Source: B10-G9 sp963712165 | Lineage (GTDB): Bacteria; Chloroflexota; Anaerolineae; Anaerolineales; UBA11858 | Direction: 5' to 3' | Length of the DNA: 64,000 bases | Assembly (NCBI GenBank): GCA_963712165.1 | Contig: CAVQGY010000002.1 | Span: forward strand, 62,001 to 126,000 | Shown: positions 38,576-47,128 of the stretch, one piece after another | How positions within the stretch are numbered: the first letter of the stretch is position 1 | Layout of the letters: each line of letters opens with the position of its first letter | Program-made: the position numbers and the translations under genes | Notes under the pieces: model-generated | What the model saw: only the letters and a program-made list of their open reading frames with translations | The model's database searches: none | What the model was told of the DNA's origin: nothing

Positions 38576-39350
38576 CTATTCCATAACGACCATGGTGAAT
38601 CCGTTATTCTTTTCTACCCGGATTGGAATCTGATAGATGCTTGACAGATTCTCGCTGGTAATCACCTCTTCAACTGAACCCTGAACGCTGATCTGGCCCC
38701 TATTCATGAGCACAAAATGGTCCGCCGCATAGACCGCTGCATTGGGATCGTGGGTAGTCAGCACAGCGGTAGATCCGCCAGCAGCCAGTTTCTTTAACAG
38801 CTTGAGGATCCTGTTCTGATTCTGCAGATCCAGGTGGGCAGTGGGTTCGTCCAGCAGCATGATGGGAGTACCCTGGGTGAATACCCGGGCGATCTGGACC
38901 AGCTGGCGTTCCCCGCCGCTGATCTCCATCACCGGCTTTTCCGCCAAATGGAGGATGCCGGCCGCTTCCAGGGCGTTGCAGGCGATCTTGTGATCCTCTT
39001 CACCCGGGAGCTGGAAAGGATTCAAATACGGTGAACGGCCCAGCAGGGCATATTCATAGACTGTGAAATTGAAAGGAATGCTTTCAAATTGGGGCACAAG
39101 CCCGATCAGTCGGCTCAGATCGCGCCTGGAATATTCCCGGTGCAGTTTGCCAGCCACCCGGGTGGTCCCCTGGCTGGGTTTTAACAAGCCCCAGCAGGAT
39201 ATGCAGCAGGGTGGTTTTCCCGGTCCCATTGGGTCCCAGGATGGCAGTGACCTTCTCAGAAGGAATATCCAGGGAAAGGTCCGAAAGGACAACCGGATCA
39301 TAAGGGTCGTATTGGAAGTGGATCCCTTCCAGCGATATGATCTTATCCAT
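38576..39350 (-). CDS. Metal-chelate ABC importer ATPase (FecE/BtuD type), frame-disrupted
   Basis: About 257 residues. Walker A AILGPNGTGKTTLLHILLG is in the first frame; after a frame change near 39180 (an extra A in TTAAAACCC) the second frame supplies the Q-loop LIGLVPQFESIPFNFTVYEY, signature ISGGERQLVQIARV, Walker B IMLLDEPTAHLD and TTHDPNAAVYAA. The start overlaps the permease gene by eight bases. The layout is that of iron-siderophore, heme or cobalamin importers. Confidence 0.9.
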
Positions 39351-40344
39351 CGCTCCTGACCTTGATGCCCATGCTGATCATCAGATAAATGAACAGAACC
39401 GCTCCAATTGCCGAAGTCAGGATCCCGAGCGGGATCTCTCCCGGGAGCAGCGTTCTGGCCAGATCATCCGCCACCATGCTGAACATGCCTCCCAGCAGCA
39501 TGGCCGCAGGTATGGATTTTTCCGCACTGGTGCCAAAGATCCTCCTGGCAATATGGGGAATGATCAAACCTATCCAGCCAATGATCCCGCTGATCGCGGT
39601 CAGGGCGGCTGTAGCTGAGACCACAACGACCAGCAGTATCAACCGCTCTCTGCCAAGTGATGCGCCCAGGGAAAAAGCGGTTTCATCATTCAGGGAAAGC
39701 AGATTCACCCGCCAGCGCATGGCCAGGACGACTACGATCCCGGTCAATCCAAAAGGCAAGGCAAAGAGAAAATCCCTCCAGGTCACATGATATAAACCAC
39801 CCAGGAGCCAGAATGTCAGCTCCGGAAGTTCAGTTAAGGGATCAGCGATATATTTCAGAACCCCTACTCCGGCTGAAAAGAGCGCTGAAACAGCCACACC
39901 AGATAGGATCAACCGCAGAACCCACCCGCCGTAGCGGATCCTGGTGGAGATCAGGTAGGTACCGGCCAGAGCCAGCAAGCCGAAGAAGGTTGCGCTGAGT
40001 TCGATGACCAGGGGATGGCGGTTAAGCCAGAGAATGCTGACCGCTGCCCCAAATGCCGCGCCCTGGGAGACGCCCAGGAATCCGGGCTCTACCAGCGGAT
40101 TGCGAAAAACCATTTGCAGAACAGAACCGGAGGCTGCCAGCACCATCCCTAATAGAAGGGCTGTAAGCAGGCGAGGTAGGCGGAGGCGCAGTACCAACTG
40201 CCGCGCCAGCGGATCAGTGAGCAGTAAGCGGGGAAACATTCCCGGGGGTTTGGGATACCGACCAATCAGGATCGATAACAACAGAACCACCAGGATACCG
40301 GCGCTTGTCAGGAGAATGATCTTTTGATACTTCTTATTAGCCAT
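39343..40344 (-). CDS. Metal-chelate ABC importer permease (FecCD/BtuC family)
   Basis: 333 residues with about ten membrane segments. FecCD signatures: RLPRLLTALLLGMVLAASGS, QMVFRNPLVEPGFLGVSQGA, and GIIGWIGLIIPHIARRIFGT. Works with the neighbouring ATPase and binding protein to import iron-siderophore, cobalamin or a similar ligand. It follows the binding-protein gene by 11 bases. Confidence 0.92.
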   Translation of the reverse strand: MANKKYQKIILLTSAGILVVLLLSILIGRYPKPPGMFPRLLLTDPLARQLVLRLRLPRLLTALLLGMVLAASGSVLQMVFRNPLVEPGFLGVSQGAAFGAAVSILWLNRHPLVIELSATFFGLLALAGTYLISTRIRYGGWVLRLILSGVAVSALFSAGVGVLKYIADPLTELPELTFWLLGGLYHVTWRDFLFALPFGLTGIVVVLAMRWRVNLLSLNDETAFSLGASLGRERLILLVVVVSATAALTAISGIIGWIGLIIPHIARRIFGTSAEKSIPAAMLLGGMFSMVADDLARTLLPGEIPLGILTSAIGAVLFIYLMISMGIKVRSDG

Positions 40345-40355
40345 GTAGGTTCAGA

Positions 40356-41429
40356 TCAGGGAATATCTCCCAATAGTCTGGGCATGATCTCCTGGTTGAT
40401 AGTCTCCTGGTCCATGCGGTATAAAAATGAATAAAAAGTATTGACCTCTTCCAAAATATCGATCTCACCCGTTAGATCGGGATGGATCTTGGTTGCCAGC
40501 CACTGCAAGCCCAGGATCCAGCGCGTATCGGGTTGATCCCAGCTGTAAACATCAAATCCGAAAGCGAATAACTGGTTATTACTCACCGCGGCCAGGTTTG
40601 CCCAGATCTCGTTATTTAAAAGGTCTTCCTTCACTTCATCGGCCTTTCCGGCATAATCAATGATAAAGATCTGATCCGGATCCCAGGCAGCGATCTGCTC
40701 AAGATTGACCACAGTCCAACCTTCCCCTGCTTCCATACCCTTCCAGATCGGATCCCCGCCAGACATTTCCACGATCCTGGTTTGCAACCAGGAGACTGGC
40801 GGCACCTTAAATGCGACTTCCCCATCCCGGTCAGAGTGCTCCAGGATCAGCACGCTTGGCGCAGATTCTGCTTCAGCTACCAGTTTTTCCACTAGAGAGA
40901 CTCTATCCTGATAATAAGCAACGATCTCATCTGCCCTTTTTTCTGCGTCAAAGACCTGTCCCAAAGTCTGAATATCCTGATAGAACACCTCAGGAGTTTC
41001 CAGATCAAGGTAGATAACCGGGATATCCAGCAGCCCAAGTGGTTCTCCCAGCTGTTCAACCATGGAGTTCTTCATGATCACCAGATCTGGCTGGACAGCA
41101 GCGATCTGCTCCGGGCCGATGTTCTTTTCAAAAATCTCTTTTTCCTCAAATGTGTCATCGACCAGGGGCAAGAAGCTGTAGGCAGACTGATTCCTATCCT
41201 CTACTGCGACCAATCTCTCAGAAGCTTCTTCAAAGAGAAAAACAGTATCCTGAACCATGATCGTTGCTTTTCCCGCCAGGGCGATCCTTTCCGGGATACC
41301 ATCCAGCACGGCGGTGTGCCCGGTTGAGTCTGTGACCTCGATCGGGGTTTTCCCCGAGGACCCGCTGAGCCCACTGCAAGCAGTCAGCAGCAGGGTTAAC
41401 CATATCAAAACGACGATGCTCTTCTTCAT
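40356..41429 (-). CDS. Metal-chelate ABC importer substrate-binding lipoprotein
   Basis: About 357 residues. Lipoprotein signal with lipobox LLTAC, then a Peripla_BP_2 (class III) fold: VTDSTGHTAVLDGIPERIAL, EQIAAVQPDLVIMKNSMVEQ, VVNLEQIAAWDPDQIFIIDY. It captures the ligand outside the membrane. ATG at 41429 is preceded by AAGGAG; the longer in-frame start at 41462, which would overlap the padR stop, is less likely. Ligand identity (iron chelate, cobalamin, tungstate) cannot be read from sequence. Confidence 0.88.
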   Translation of the reverse strand: MKKSIVVLIWLTLLLTACSGLSGSSGKTPIEVTDSTGHTAVLDGIPERIALAGKATIMVQDTVFLFEEASERLVAVEDRNQSAYSFLPLVDDTFEEKEIFEKNIGPEQIAAVQPDLVIMKNSMVEQLGEPLGLLDIPVIYLDLETPEVFYQDIQTLGQVFDAEKRADEIVAYYQDRVSLVEKLVAEAESAPSVLILEHSDRDGEVAFKVPPVSWLQTRIVEMSGGDPIWKGMEAGEGWTVVNLEQIAAWDPDQIFIIDYAGKADEVKEDLLNNEIWANLAAVSNNQLFAFGFDVYSWDQPDTRWILGLQWLATKIHPDLTGEIDILEEVNTFYSFLYRMDQETINQEIMPRLLGDIP

Positions 41430-41458
41430 TCCATTTCTCCTTGTACCAATAATAAATG

Positions 41459-42001
41459 TCACTCCGGAAGTGAATCCCGGCAGTTTTCCAACCAGTCGAT
41501 CATGGCCTCGATCTGTCCCTCACGGAAGGAAAAGACCTGGCCACTGATGAAATCATCCGCGCCAGAGGTCTGTTTTTGGGACCTGAGGTTCTCCAACCAG
41601 GTATAACAAATTTGGACCTGATGGTTGATCAGCTCTTTTGCAGATTCATTATCCTCCTGTATCAGAAAATGGAGTTTGGATAAAAAGGCCAGCCGCACAA
41701 ACCGGCTGCTCCTGACAGGCGTGTGCAGCCATTCTTCCAGGGCATTCCTGCCCAGCTCTGTGATCCGATAAACTTTCCGGTCCGGGTAAGGGCCTTGAGA
41801 ACTGGTAACTGAGTTCAGATAGCCCTCTTTCTCGGATTTTTCCAGCAGGTAATATAACTTGCTCCTTTTGACCTGCCAGATCAGGGAAAGCTCTTTGGAA
41901 TTCTTCAACCTTTCATAGAGCGCATATCCATGGCCTGGTTCTTCCCGGATCAGGCCCAGCAGTATGTATTCCAGGGTGTGGGCAGAGGATTTCTTTGCCA
42001 T
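41459..42001 (-). CDS. PadR family transcriptional regulator
   Basis: 180 residues. N-terminal winged helix: LEYILLGLIREEPGHGYALY, VKRSKLYYLLEKSEKEGYLN, DRKVYRITELGRNALEEWL; then a helical Vir_act_alpha_C dimerisation domain. It precedes the binding-protein gene by about 30 bases and so heads the importer operon, which it likely represses in response to a ligand. No ribosome site stands before its ATG, while an inverted repeat abuts it, so the message may be leaderless and the gene autoregulated. Confidence 0.88.
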   Translation of the reverse strand: MAKKSSAHTLEYILLGLIREEPGHGYALYERLKNSKELSLIWQVKRSKLYYLLEKSEKEGYLNSVTSSQGPYPDRKVYRITELGRNALEEWLHTPVRSSRFVRLAFLSKLHFLIQEDNESAKELINHQVQICYTWLENLRSQKQTSGADDFISGQVFSFREGQIEAMIDWLENCRDSLPE

Positions 42002-42003
42002 AC

Positions 42004-42035
42004 TATTCAGATATTGACTATTTAGATACTGAATA
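42004..42035 (-). promoter_or_regulatory. Candidate PadR operator
   Basis: TATTCAGATAT and ATACTGAATA form an inverted repeat with an 11-base AT-rich centre, starting three bases from the padR start codon. PadR proteins usually bind such AT-rich palindromes in their own promoters. The reading as an operator is inference. Confidence 0.5.
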
Positions 42036-42077
42036 AATTTTCTTTAACTTCGGATCCTGATTGGTTTCCGATGGTGG

Positions 42078-42131
42078 GAGCAGATTTCCCCTATTGTAGC
42101 CTGTTTTTTGGCAAATGGGGGAAATCTGCTC
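42078..42131 (-). terminator. Long-stem terminator after the peroxiredoxin gene
   Basis: GAGCAGATTTCCCC pairs perfectly with GGGGAAATCTGCTC over 14 bp with a 26-base loop; it stands 16 bp after the gene ending at 42147. No long T run follows on the minus strand, so it may be a weak terminator or 3' stabiliser. Confidence 0.55.
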
Positions 42132-42146
42132 TTCTTTCTCAATCCA

Positions 42147-42893
42147 TCAACCCAGCACCAGCCGGGAAACGTCATCGATCTTCCAATCGATCACCACTTC
42201 GCCGTTGATATAGAACGTGGGCGTGGTCAGGTTGCCGCCGGTCCATTCCTTGACCTGCCTGGCAGCAGCCTGGTTGCGAGTAATATCATATTCCTTATAA
42301 GGGATGGCATTATTTTCAAACCACATTCTTGCCCTGCGGCAGCCAGGACACCATTTATTGCAGAAAAGCACCACACCATCCAAAACCAGCTCTTCCTCTT
42401 CAGCCCTGGTAACCTTGATCGGTTCTTGACCTGGCTGGATGCGGCGGATCTCCTGAAATAAAACCTGATTATCAGGCTGTTCGTCTATATCATGGATATC
42501 CACATACTGAACAATGCCTTCCTTGTCGATAATGAAGATCGCCCGCTCTGACCGCCCTTCATCCTCTCGAAATGCGCCGTATTTCATGGCTACCTCGCCA
42601 TGGGGCCAAAAATCACTGATCAGGGGATATGATATCCCGCCCAGGCTTTCTGCCCATGCTTTTAAAACCGGTACATGATCAACGCTGATGCCCAGGACCT
42701 GGACATTCAATTCCGCAAATGCAGCGTACTCTGCTTCATATGACGGAATTTGGCTGGTTCAAACCGGCGTAAACGCTTGTGGGAAAAAGACCAGCACAGT
42801 GGTCTTTCCCCGGTATTCACTGAGCGTGACTTCCTTGTCCAGATGGCTCTGAAGGGTAAAATCTGGAGCCAGATCTCCTACTTTGATATTCAT
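42147..42893 (-). CDS. Selenocysteine peroxiredoxin-glutaredoxin fusion
   Basis: 248 residues read through an in-frame UGA at 42759-42761. From ATG 42893 the frame gives VGDLAPDFTLQSHLDKEVTL, then FFPQAFTPV-UGA-TSQIPSYE, then LNVQVLGISVDHVPVLKAW. The UGA is codon 45, precisely where AhpE-like peroxiredoxins (PxxxTxxC) carry the peroxidatic cysteine; Thr42 and Arg117 complete the active site. The reading frame is the same before and after, so this is selenocysteine, not a frameshift. Residues from about 165 form a glutaredoxin with VVLFCNKWCPGC (Cys182, Cys185) and TPTFYINGEVV, a built-in reductant. It should reduce peroxides in the cytoplasm. Requires SelA/B/C encoded elsewhere. Confidence 0.88.
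42708..42752 (-). promoter_or_regulatory. Candidate bacterial SECIS hairpin
   Basis: Beginning six bases after the UGA, CAAATTCCG pairs with CGGAATTG with one bulged A, enclosing a smaller hairpin GCAG-AGTACG-CTGC. Position inside the coding region just 3' of UGA is where bacterial SelB-binding elements lie. The upper stem is somewhat farther from UGA than in E. coli fdhF. Confidence 0.55.
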
Positions 42894-43100
42894 CGTTTAC
42901 ACTCCCGGATAATAATCAATAGCTTCCCACAATATACCCTCAGCCAGTCCTTCCGTAAATCGGGATAACCCAGTATATATGGAATATTAATATTCTAACC
43001 CACTATCCACATCAGGAATTCGGGGGGTTCGATGGTATCCGTGGCAACAGCAGCGTCAGGCCCCATAAGACAGGTTAGATCAATTCCAGGACAATAATAG

Positions 43101-43135
43101 AAAAAACAGACTTCCTGACTGACAGTCCGTTTTTT
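43101..43135. terminator. Bidirectional terminator
   Basis: AAAAAACAGACT and AGTCCGTTTTTT pair with one mismatch and give A/T tracts on both sides. It follows the membrane-protein gene ending at 43160. Confidence 0.7.
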
Positions 43136-43159
43136 CCTGTTTTTTCTCAAATTTTCCGC

Positions 43160-44017
43160 TTATTTAATTTCGGCGATTCCAACCCATTCCCGCCAGGCCA
43201 GGGTCCACATAGTGGAATAGAACGCCATAAACGCCGCCTGGATGATGATCAACAGCGGCCAGAGCAGGCAGCACACTGCCGCCAGAATGGCGGGGAATAA
43301 GAAGATCAACCCCAGGACAAAGTTTATGACCAACTGCAGCAGGAACAAGAGCAGTGCTGGTCCCAGGTTATCACTCAAAACTTCCCATCCTCTGCGGTAG
43401 GAATCGATCACACCTCTGTCTTCCAGCATACAGGCCCGGTTCGCAAAAGTCTGCAGGCCTGATATAACCAGCATGATAGGCACAAAGAGGCAGATCATGA
43501 ATATCAAGGGTGCAATCGCAGGAATCCCATTCCACCCCGGGTCCATCCCGGGTTGAAATCCAAATCCGGAAGCGAAGAGGTAGCTGATCACGATCACAAA
43601 TAGGATCAATCCCGGTATGGCCGGTACAAGGCCGATTCCCAATAAACGCCAGCCCTTTTCCCACCCAGCCTTAAAAGCAGACACAAAACCTGGTGCTTCC
43701 CCTCTCTCCAGTTCATCCACTGCGTTGATCATCCCACCCCTGGCAATCAGTCCCAACGCCCAGAAAACCAGTCCAAAGAGCACAAGGGCTGTGACCAGCA
43801 GCACGATTCCACCCACTGCCAGGGCTGAAAATTCCCCTCCAAAATCATAGGATCCCGCATCATTCCAGGGAAGGTCTCCCGCATCAAATAAATATCGGCT
43901 CTGGCTTGCGCCGCCAGAATTTCCATTTCCGAGCACTGCCAGGGCACCCAGCAGGATCAGGTATGCATTCTTCCAGAGGGTATCCCAAGCCCGGCTAAAC
44001 AATTTTCCGTAATCCAT
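43160..44017 (-). CDS. Integral membrane protein, YciC/GDPD-membrane-domain-like
   Basis: About 285 residues with six membrane segments. It opens MDYGKLFSRAWDTLWKNAYL and contains RGGMINAVDELERGEAPGFV and FANRACMLEDRGVIDSYRRG, a pattern seen in a broad bacterial family of unassigned membrane proteins (DUF975/GlpQ membrane-domain-like). A GGAGG five bases before ATG 44017 decides the start over a GTG four codons earlier. Function unknown. Confidence 0.7.
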   Translation of the reverse strand: MDYGKLFSRAWDTLWKNAYLILLGALAVLGNGNSGGASQSRYLFDAGDLPWNDAGSYDFGGEFSALAVGGIVLLVTALVLFGLVFWALGLIARGGMINAVDELERGEAPGFVSAFKAGWEKGWRLLGIGLVPAIPGLILFVIVISYLFASGFGFQPGMDPGWNGIPAIAPLIFMICLFVPIMLVISGLQTFANRACMLEDRGVIDSYRRGWEVLSDNLGPALLLFLLQLVINFVLGLIFLFPAILAAVCCLLWPLLIIIQAAFMAFYSTMWTLAWREWVGIAEIK

Positions 44018-44327
44018 CTCGTCCTCCACAAGTTATCTAATGGCTATCTTATATCTTACTGCAAGATCAGGCTCCCCTGCCAAATCCCACGGGATCAAAC
44101 TTTTCCTGATCAGTTTTATTGACTTATCAGTCCATCGGTTCCAAAATTGACCTGGCCGATTGCCTTGAATAGTATACGTGAAATATCTAAGAGAGTTGTA
44201 GGTGAGGGCAGATCAGTTCCCCCCTGAGTGAGTCTACCTACATAAAGAGTTGACTGGTGAAGATAACCGTGTACACTTAAGATTGTACAGCATCACACTA
44301 TGCGTGATGCAAGGAAAGGAGTCCGAC

Positions 44328-45236
44328 ATGAAGAAAATATTGGTATTTTGTCTGCTAATTATCCTCCTCACCGGATGTCTGCCCCAGACAGGTTCCCCCG
44401 GGGCAAACGCAGATGATCTGATCAGCACTTATGTTTCTGCAACGCTGACGGCTGCTCCGGAAGGGAAATATCAACCCCTGCCAACCGACCCACCCGCGCA
44501 GGCCACACTTGAGCCTGGCGCAACAATCGCCCCGGATAATCCAACCCAGCCTCCTTCCGCGACCCCGGAACCGACCTTTACACCAACCCTTACTCCCACC
44601 TTTACGCTTACTCCTACCTCAACGGCTACCCTGGTCCCTACTCTGGTACCCGGAGACCCGGTCCTGACCCTGGGATCGCCCACTTTCAATGACCGGTTCA
44701 ACGGCACGAAGAACTTTTACGAATGGGATGGCACCTCTGCCAGCTACCAGATCGAGCAGGACCGGATGGTGCTGATCGCAAAAAAAGCCAACAGCTATGA
44801 AACCTGGAGCATGTCCTGGAAGGATATAGAGGATTTCTACCTGGAAGCGACCGGTACCTTTGGGCCGGCCTGCAGTGGGAAAGACCGTTTCGGTATGATC
44901 TTCCGGGCTCCCGATACCTCCGAGGGTTATATCATCGGCATCTCCTGCGATGGATCCTACCGCCTGAGCATGTATGAAAGCGCGGATGAAGAATATACAG
45001 TCCTCAAAGGTTGGTCCAGCACTCCTCATGCAAACGCCGGCCCGGGAAGCACAAACCGATTGGGGATAAGAATTCAAGGCAACTTATTGACCGGATATGT
45101 TAACGGGGTCAAGGTCTTTGATGTAACCAACGATACCTTCGCTGGAGAAGGCAGGATGGGTGTCATGGTTGCCGCATCCAACACAGCCGGCTTCACCGCT
45201 TATCTAACCCGGGTTGCCTACTGGGAACTGCCTTAA
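44328..45236 (+). CDS. Secreted lipoprotein with Pro/Thr linker and jelly-roll domain
   Basis: About 302 residues. ATG 44328 with GGAAAGGAG upstream. Lipobox LLTGC, then a Pro/Thr-rich linker (TPTLTPTFTLTPTSTATLVP; about residues 55-110), then a beta-sandwich like DUF1080/LamG carbohydrate-binding domains: FNDRFNGTKNFYEWDGTSAS, GTFGPACSGKDRFGMIFRAP, NGVKVFDVTNDTFAGEGRMG. Likely binds a polysaccharide or other surface ligand. Such Pro/Thr linkers are common in Anaerolineae lipoproteins. It is followed after 41 bp by a second lipoprotein gene. Confidence 0.8.
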   Translation: MKKILVFCLLIILLTGCLPQTGSPGANADDLISTYVSATLTAAPEGKYQPLPTDPPAQATLEPGATIAPDNPTQPPSATPEPTFTPTLTPTFTLTPTSTATLVPTLVPGDPVLTLGSPTFNDRFNGTKNFYEWDGTSASYQIEQDRMVLIAKKANSYETWSMSWKDIEDFYLEATGTFGPACSGKDRFGMIFRAPDTSEGYIIGISCDGSYRLSMYESADEEYTVLKGWSSTPHANAGPGSTNRLGIRIQGNLLTGYVNGVKVFDVTNDTFAGEGRMGVMVAASNTAGFTAYLTRVAYWELP

Positions 45237-45277
45237 GACTGCCCGTGAACTTACTAAGATTAAGGGAGAAAATCGTT

Positions 45278-45655
45278 ATGAAAAGCCCCCCTACATTGCG
45301 AAACCTGGTTCTTTTTCTGATCGTGGCAGGGACCTTATCTGCTTGCGGCTTGTTCGGCGGAAGTGATCAAGATACCTCCCAGGCCCCGGAACTCCCGGAG
45401 GATCTGGAATCCCTGGTCATGTTAGCCAAATTCGACCTGACCTTAAAAACCGGGGTGGATATCGATAAGATCAACACAGTCAGTGTGGAGCAGATCAATT
45501 TTTCCGACACCAGCCTGGGAGTGCAAGAGCCTGGTGTGCAGTATGACCAAGTCGTAACTCCGGGTTTGATCATCATCCTGGAAGCGGAGGGAGAGGAATA
45601 TGAATACCGCGCTTCCGGCGCCAAGGTGATCCAGGTGCCGGATCTGGGATTTTAG
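45278..45655 (+). CDS. Small lipoprotein, unknown
   Basis: About 125 residues. ATG 45278 follows AGGGAG. Lipobox GTLSAC, acidic linker, then a small beta-rich domain (VDIDKINTVSVEQINFSDTS, YDQVVTPGLIIILEAEGEEY). No family recognised. Likely co-transcribed with the jelly-roll lipoprotein. Confidence 0.7.
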   Translation: MKSPPTLRNLVLFLIVAGTLSACGLFGGSDQDTSQAPELPEDLESLVMLAKFDLTLKTGVDIDKINTVSVEQINFSDTSLGVQEPGVQYDQVVTPGLIIILEAEGEEYEYRASGAKVIQVPDLGF

Positions 45656-45660
45656 GTTTA

Positions 45661-45750
45661 AAAGAGACTTGGTCTTTTAAAAAGACCAAGTCTCTTTAAG
45701 GAAAACAACAAAAAGAGGTTCAGGCAGTTGAAGTGCCTGAACCTTTTTTT
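45661..45750. terminator. Two successive terminator hairpins
   Basis: First hairpin 45661-45697: AAAGAGACTTGGTCTT with its perfect complement. Second 45716-45744: AGGTTCAGGCA/TGCCTGAACCT followed by T8. The second serves the plus-strand lipoprotein pair; the first can act on both strands, and both stand between convergent genes. Confidence 0.88.
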
Positions 45751-45805
45751 TATTTGCTTTTTCCGTACAGGGTCCAAAATACGAGTCTCCTAGATCTTCG
45801 ATTAC

Positions 45806-47128
45806 CTAAATTGGAGTATCGCAAATGCCGTCCTCTGGATCTTCATCAATATCCTCATATCCACATCCACATAGGCCAGGATGTTTCTTCAGAGGATCGA
45901 AGGGACACTCATCTATGAGATCGCTATATCCATCATCGTCCTCATCGTGGTCGCAGGGATCACCAACTTCATCTTCCCAAAACCCACAACCACAAATACC
46001 CGGTTCGCATTTTTCACAATCATCTGGACATAGATCGATGCAATCGGGACAATCACCAGTGTCACAACCACATACACCCGGATACTTCTTGCAACAATCA
46101 GTATCGCATTCTTCGTAGCAGTCCGGCCAGCCATCACCATCGGTGTCCGTATGATCTGGGTCAGTGGGGCATTTGTCTTCGCAGTCCGGAATGCCGTCCT
46201 TGTCCGTATCTACTTCACACTCATCTAACTCACAGCCGAATTCACCCGGTTTGATCAAGTCAGGATTCTCAGGGCATTTGTCCACGCAGTCCGGATAGCC
46301 ATCCTTGTCGGTGTCAGTTTCCTTTTCCCCACAGCCGCAGTAGCCAGCTTTGAATTTGAAGGGATCCCAGGGGCATTGGTCTGCGCCGTCTTTAACGCCG
46401 TCATTATCCTGGTCATCATCGCAGGGGTCACCGATCTTGTCTTCGTAGGCGATCTCCGGGCATTTATCTTCACAGTCAGGGATACCATCCTCATCCTCGT
46501 CCGCATCAGGCGTTCCGCAGCCGCATTCTCCGGGCTCAGTCTTGTCAGGATCCTCAGGGCATTTGTCCTCGCTGTCTGGCACGCCATCTTCATCGGTATC
46601 CTTCTCACCCTCTGGCTCTTCGGGCTTGGTCCTGGTGGGATCCTCGGGGTATTCATCCTTGCAGTTTGGTGTTCCATCACCATCGCTGTCAGTATCCGGT
46701 TTCCCGCAGCCGCATTCCCCGGGTTCGGATTTCGCGGAATCCGTTGGGCATTTGTCCTCTTCATTGGGGACGCCATCACCATCAGTGTCTTTCATTTCAT
46801 CTGGATAATCTGGCGCTGTAAAGGTGATTTCAGCTACCGGTTCCCCATTTTCATCGATGAACTGAATGACCAGGTCATCCCCGGGCTCGAACCCCGGGCC
46901 TACACAGACCAGGATATCGGAGTCCTCTGGGTCAAAACTGCACTCATAGATAGTGTCCCCTACCTTGACAACATAACCCTCGTCGGCATTGCGCAGGTAA
47001 ACAGCCAGGTTTTCCAGGTCTTGATATTCCACTTTGACGATGGATACGCCAAATAGATCGGGAACGGTCAGGGTACAGGCTGATACTAATAGGGTTAAAA
47101 CGACCACAATATTAAAGATTTTCTTCAT
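45806..47128 (-). CDS. Lipoprotein with thrombospondin type 3-like calcium-binding repeats
   Basis: 440 residues. Lipobox LLVSAC, a beta-domain to about residue 110, then repeats of the form DTDGDGVPNEEDKCP followed by EPGECGCG. Ten or more DxDxDG-type calcium loops alternate with CGCG motifs; more than 40 cysteines are present, unusual for an exported bacterial protein. TSP3 repeats bind many Ca2+ ions and fold only when loaded. Acidic composition (Asp/Glu about a third) agrees. It likely forms a long rigid stalk on the surface. Flanked by 700 bp of empty sequence. Confidence 0.85.
   Translation of the reverse strand: MKKIFNIVVVLTLLVSACTLTVPDLFGVSIVKVEYQDLENLAVYLRNADEGYVVKVGDTIYECSFDPEDSDILVCVGPGFEPGDDLVIQFIDENGEPVAEITFTAPDYPDEMKDTDGDGVPNEEDKCPTDSAKSEPGECGCGKPDTDSDGDGTPNCKDEYPEDPTRTKPEEPEGEKDTDEDGVPDSEDKCPEDPDKTEPGECGCGTPDADEDEDGIPDCEDKCPEIAYEDKIGDPCDDDQDNDGVKDGADQCPWDPFKFKAGYCGCGEKETDTDKDGYPDCVDKCPENPDLIKPGEFGCELDECEVDTDKDGIPDCEDKCPTDPDHTDTDGDGWPDCYEECDTDCCKKYPGVCGCDTGDCPDCIDLCPDDCEKCEPGICGCGFWEDEVGDPCDHDEDDDGYSDLIDECPFDPLKKHPGLCGCGYEDIDEDPEDGICDTPI

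Noticed and set aside
42147..42710. Reading the peroxiredoxin as starting at 42710 or as a frameshifted gene
   Set aside because: That start would lose the whole N-terminal half including the active site, while the upstream part continues in the same frame with just one UGA at the catalytic position.
46376..47056. Long plus-strand reading opposite the TSP3-repeat lipoprotein, with apparent hydrophobic segments
   Set aside because: It is the antisense of Asp/Gly/Cys repeat codons; the minus-strand protein has a signal peptide and clear repeats.
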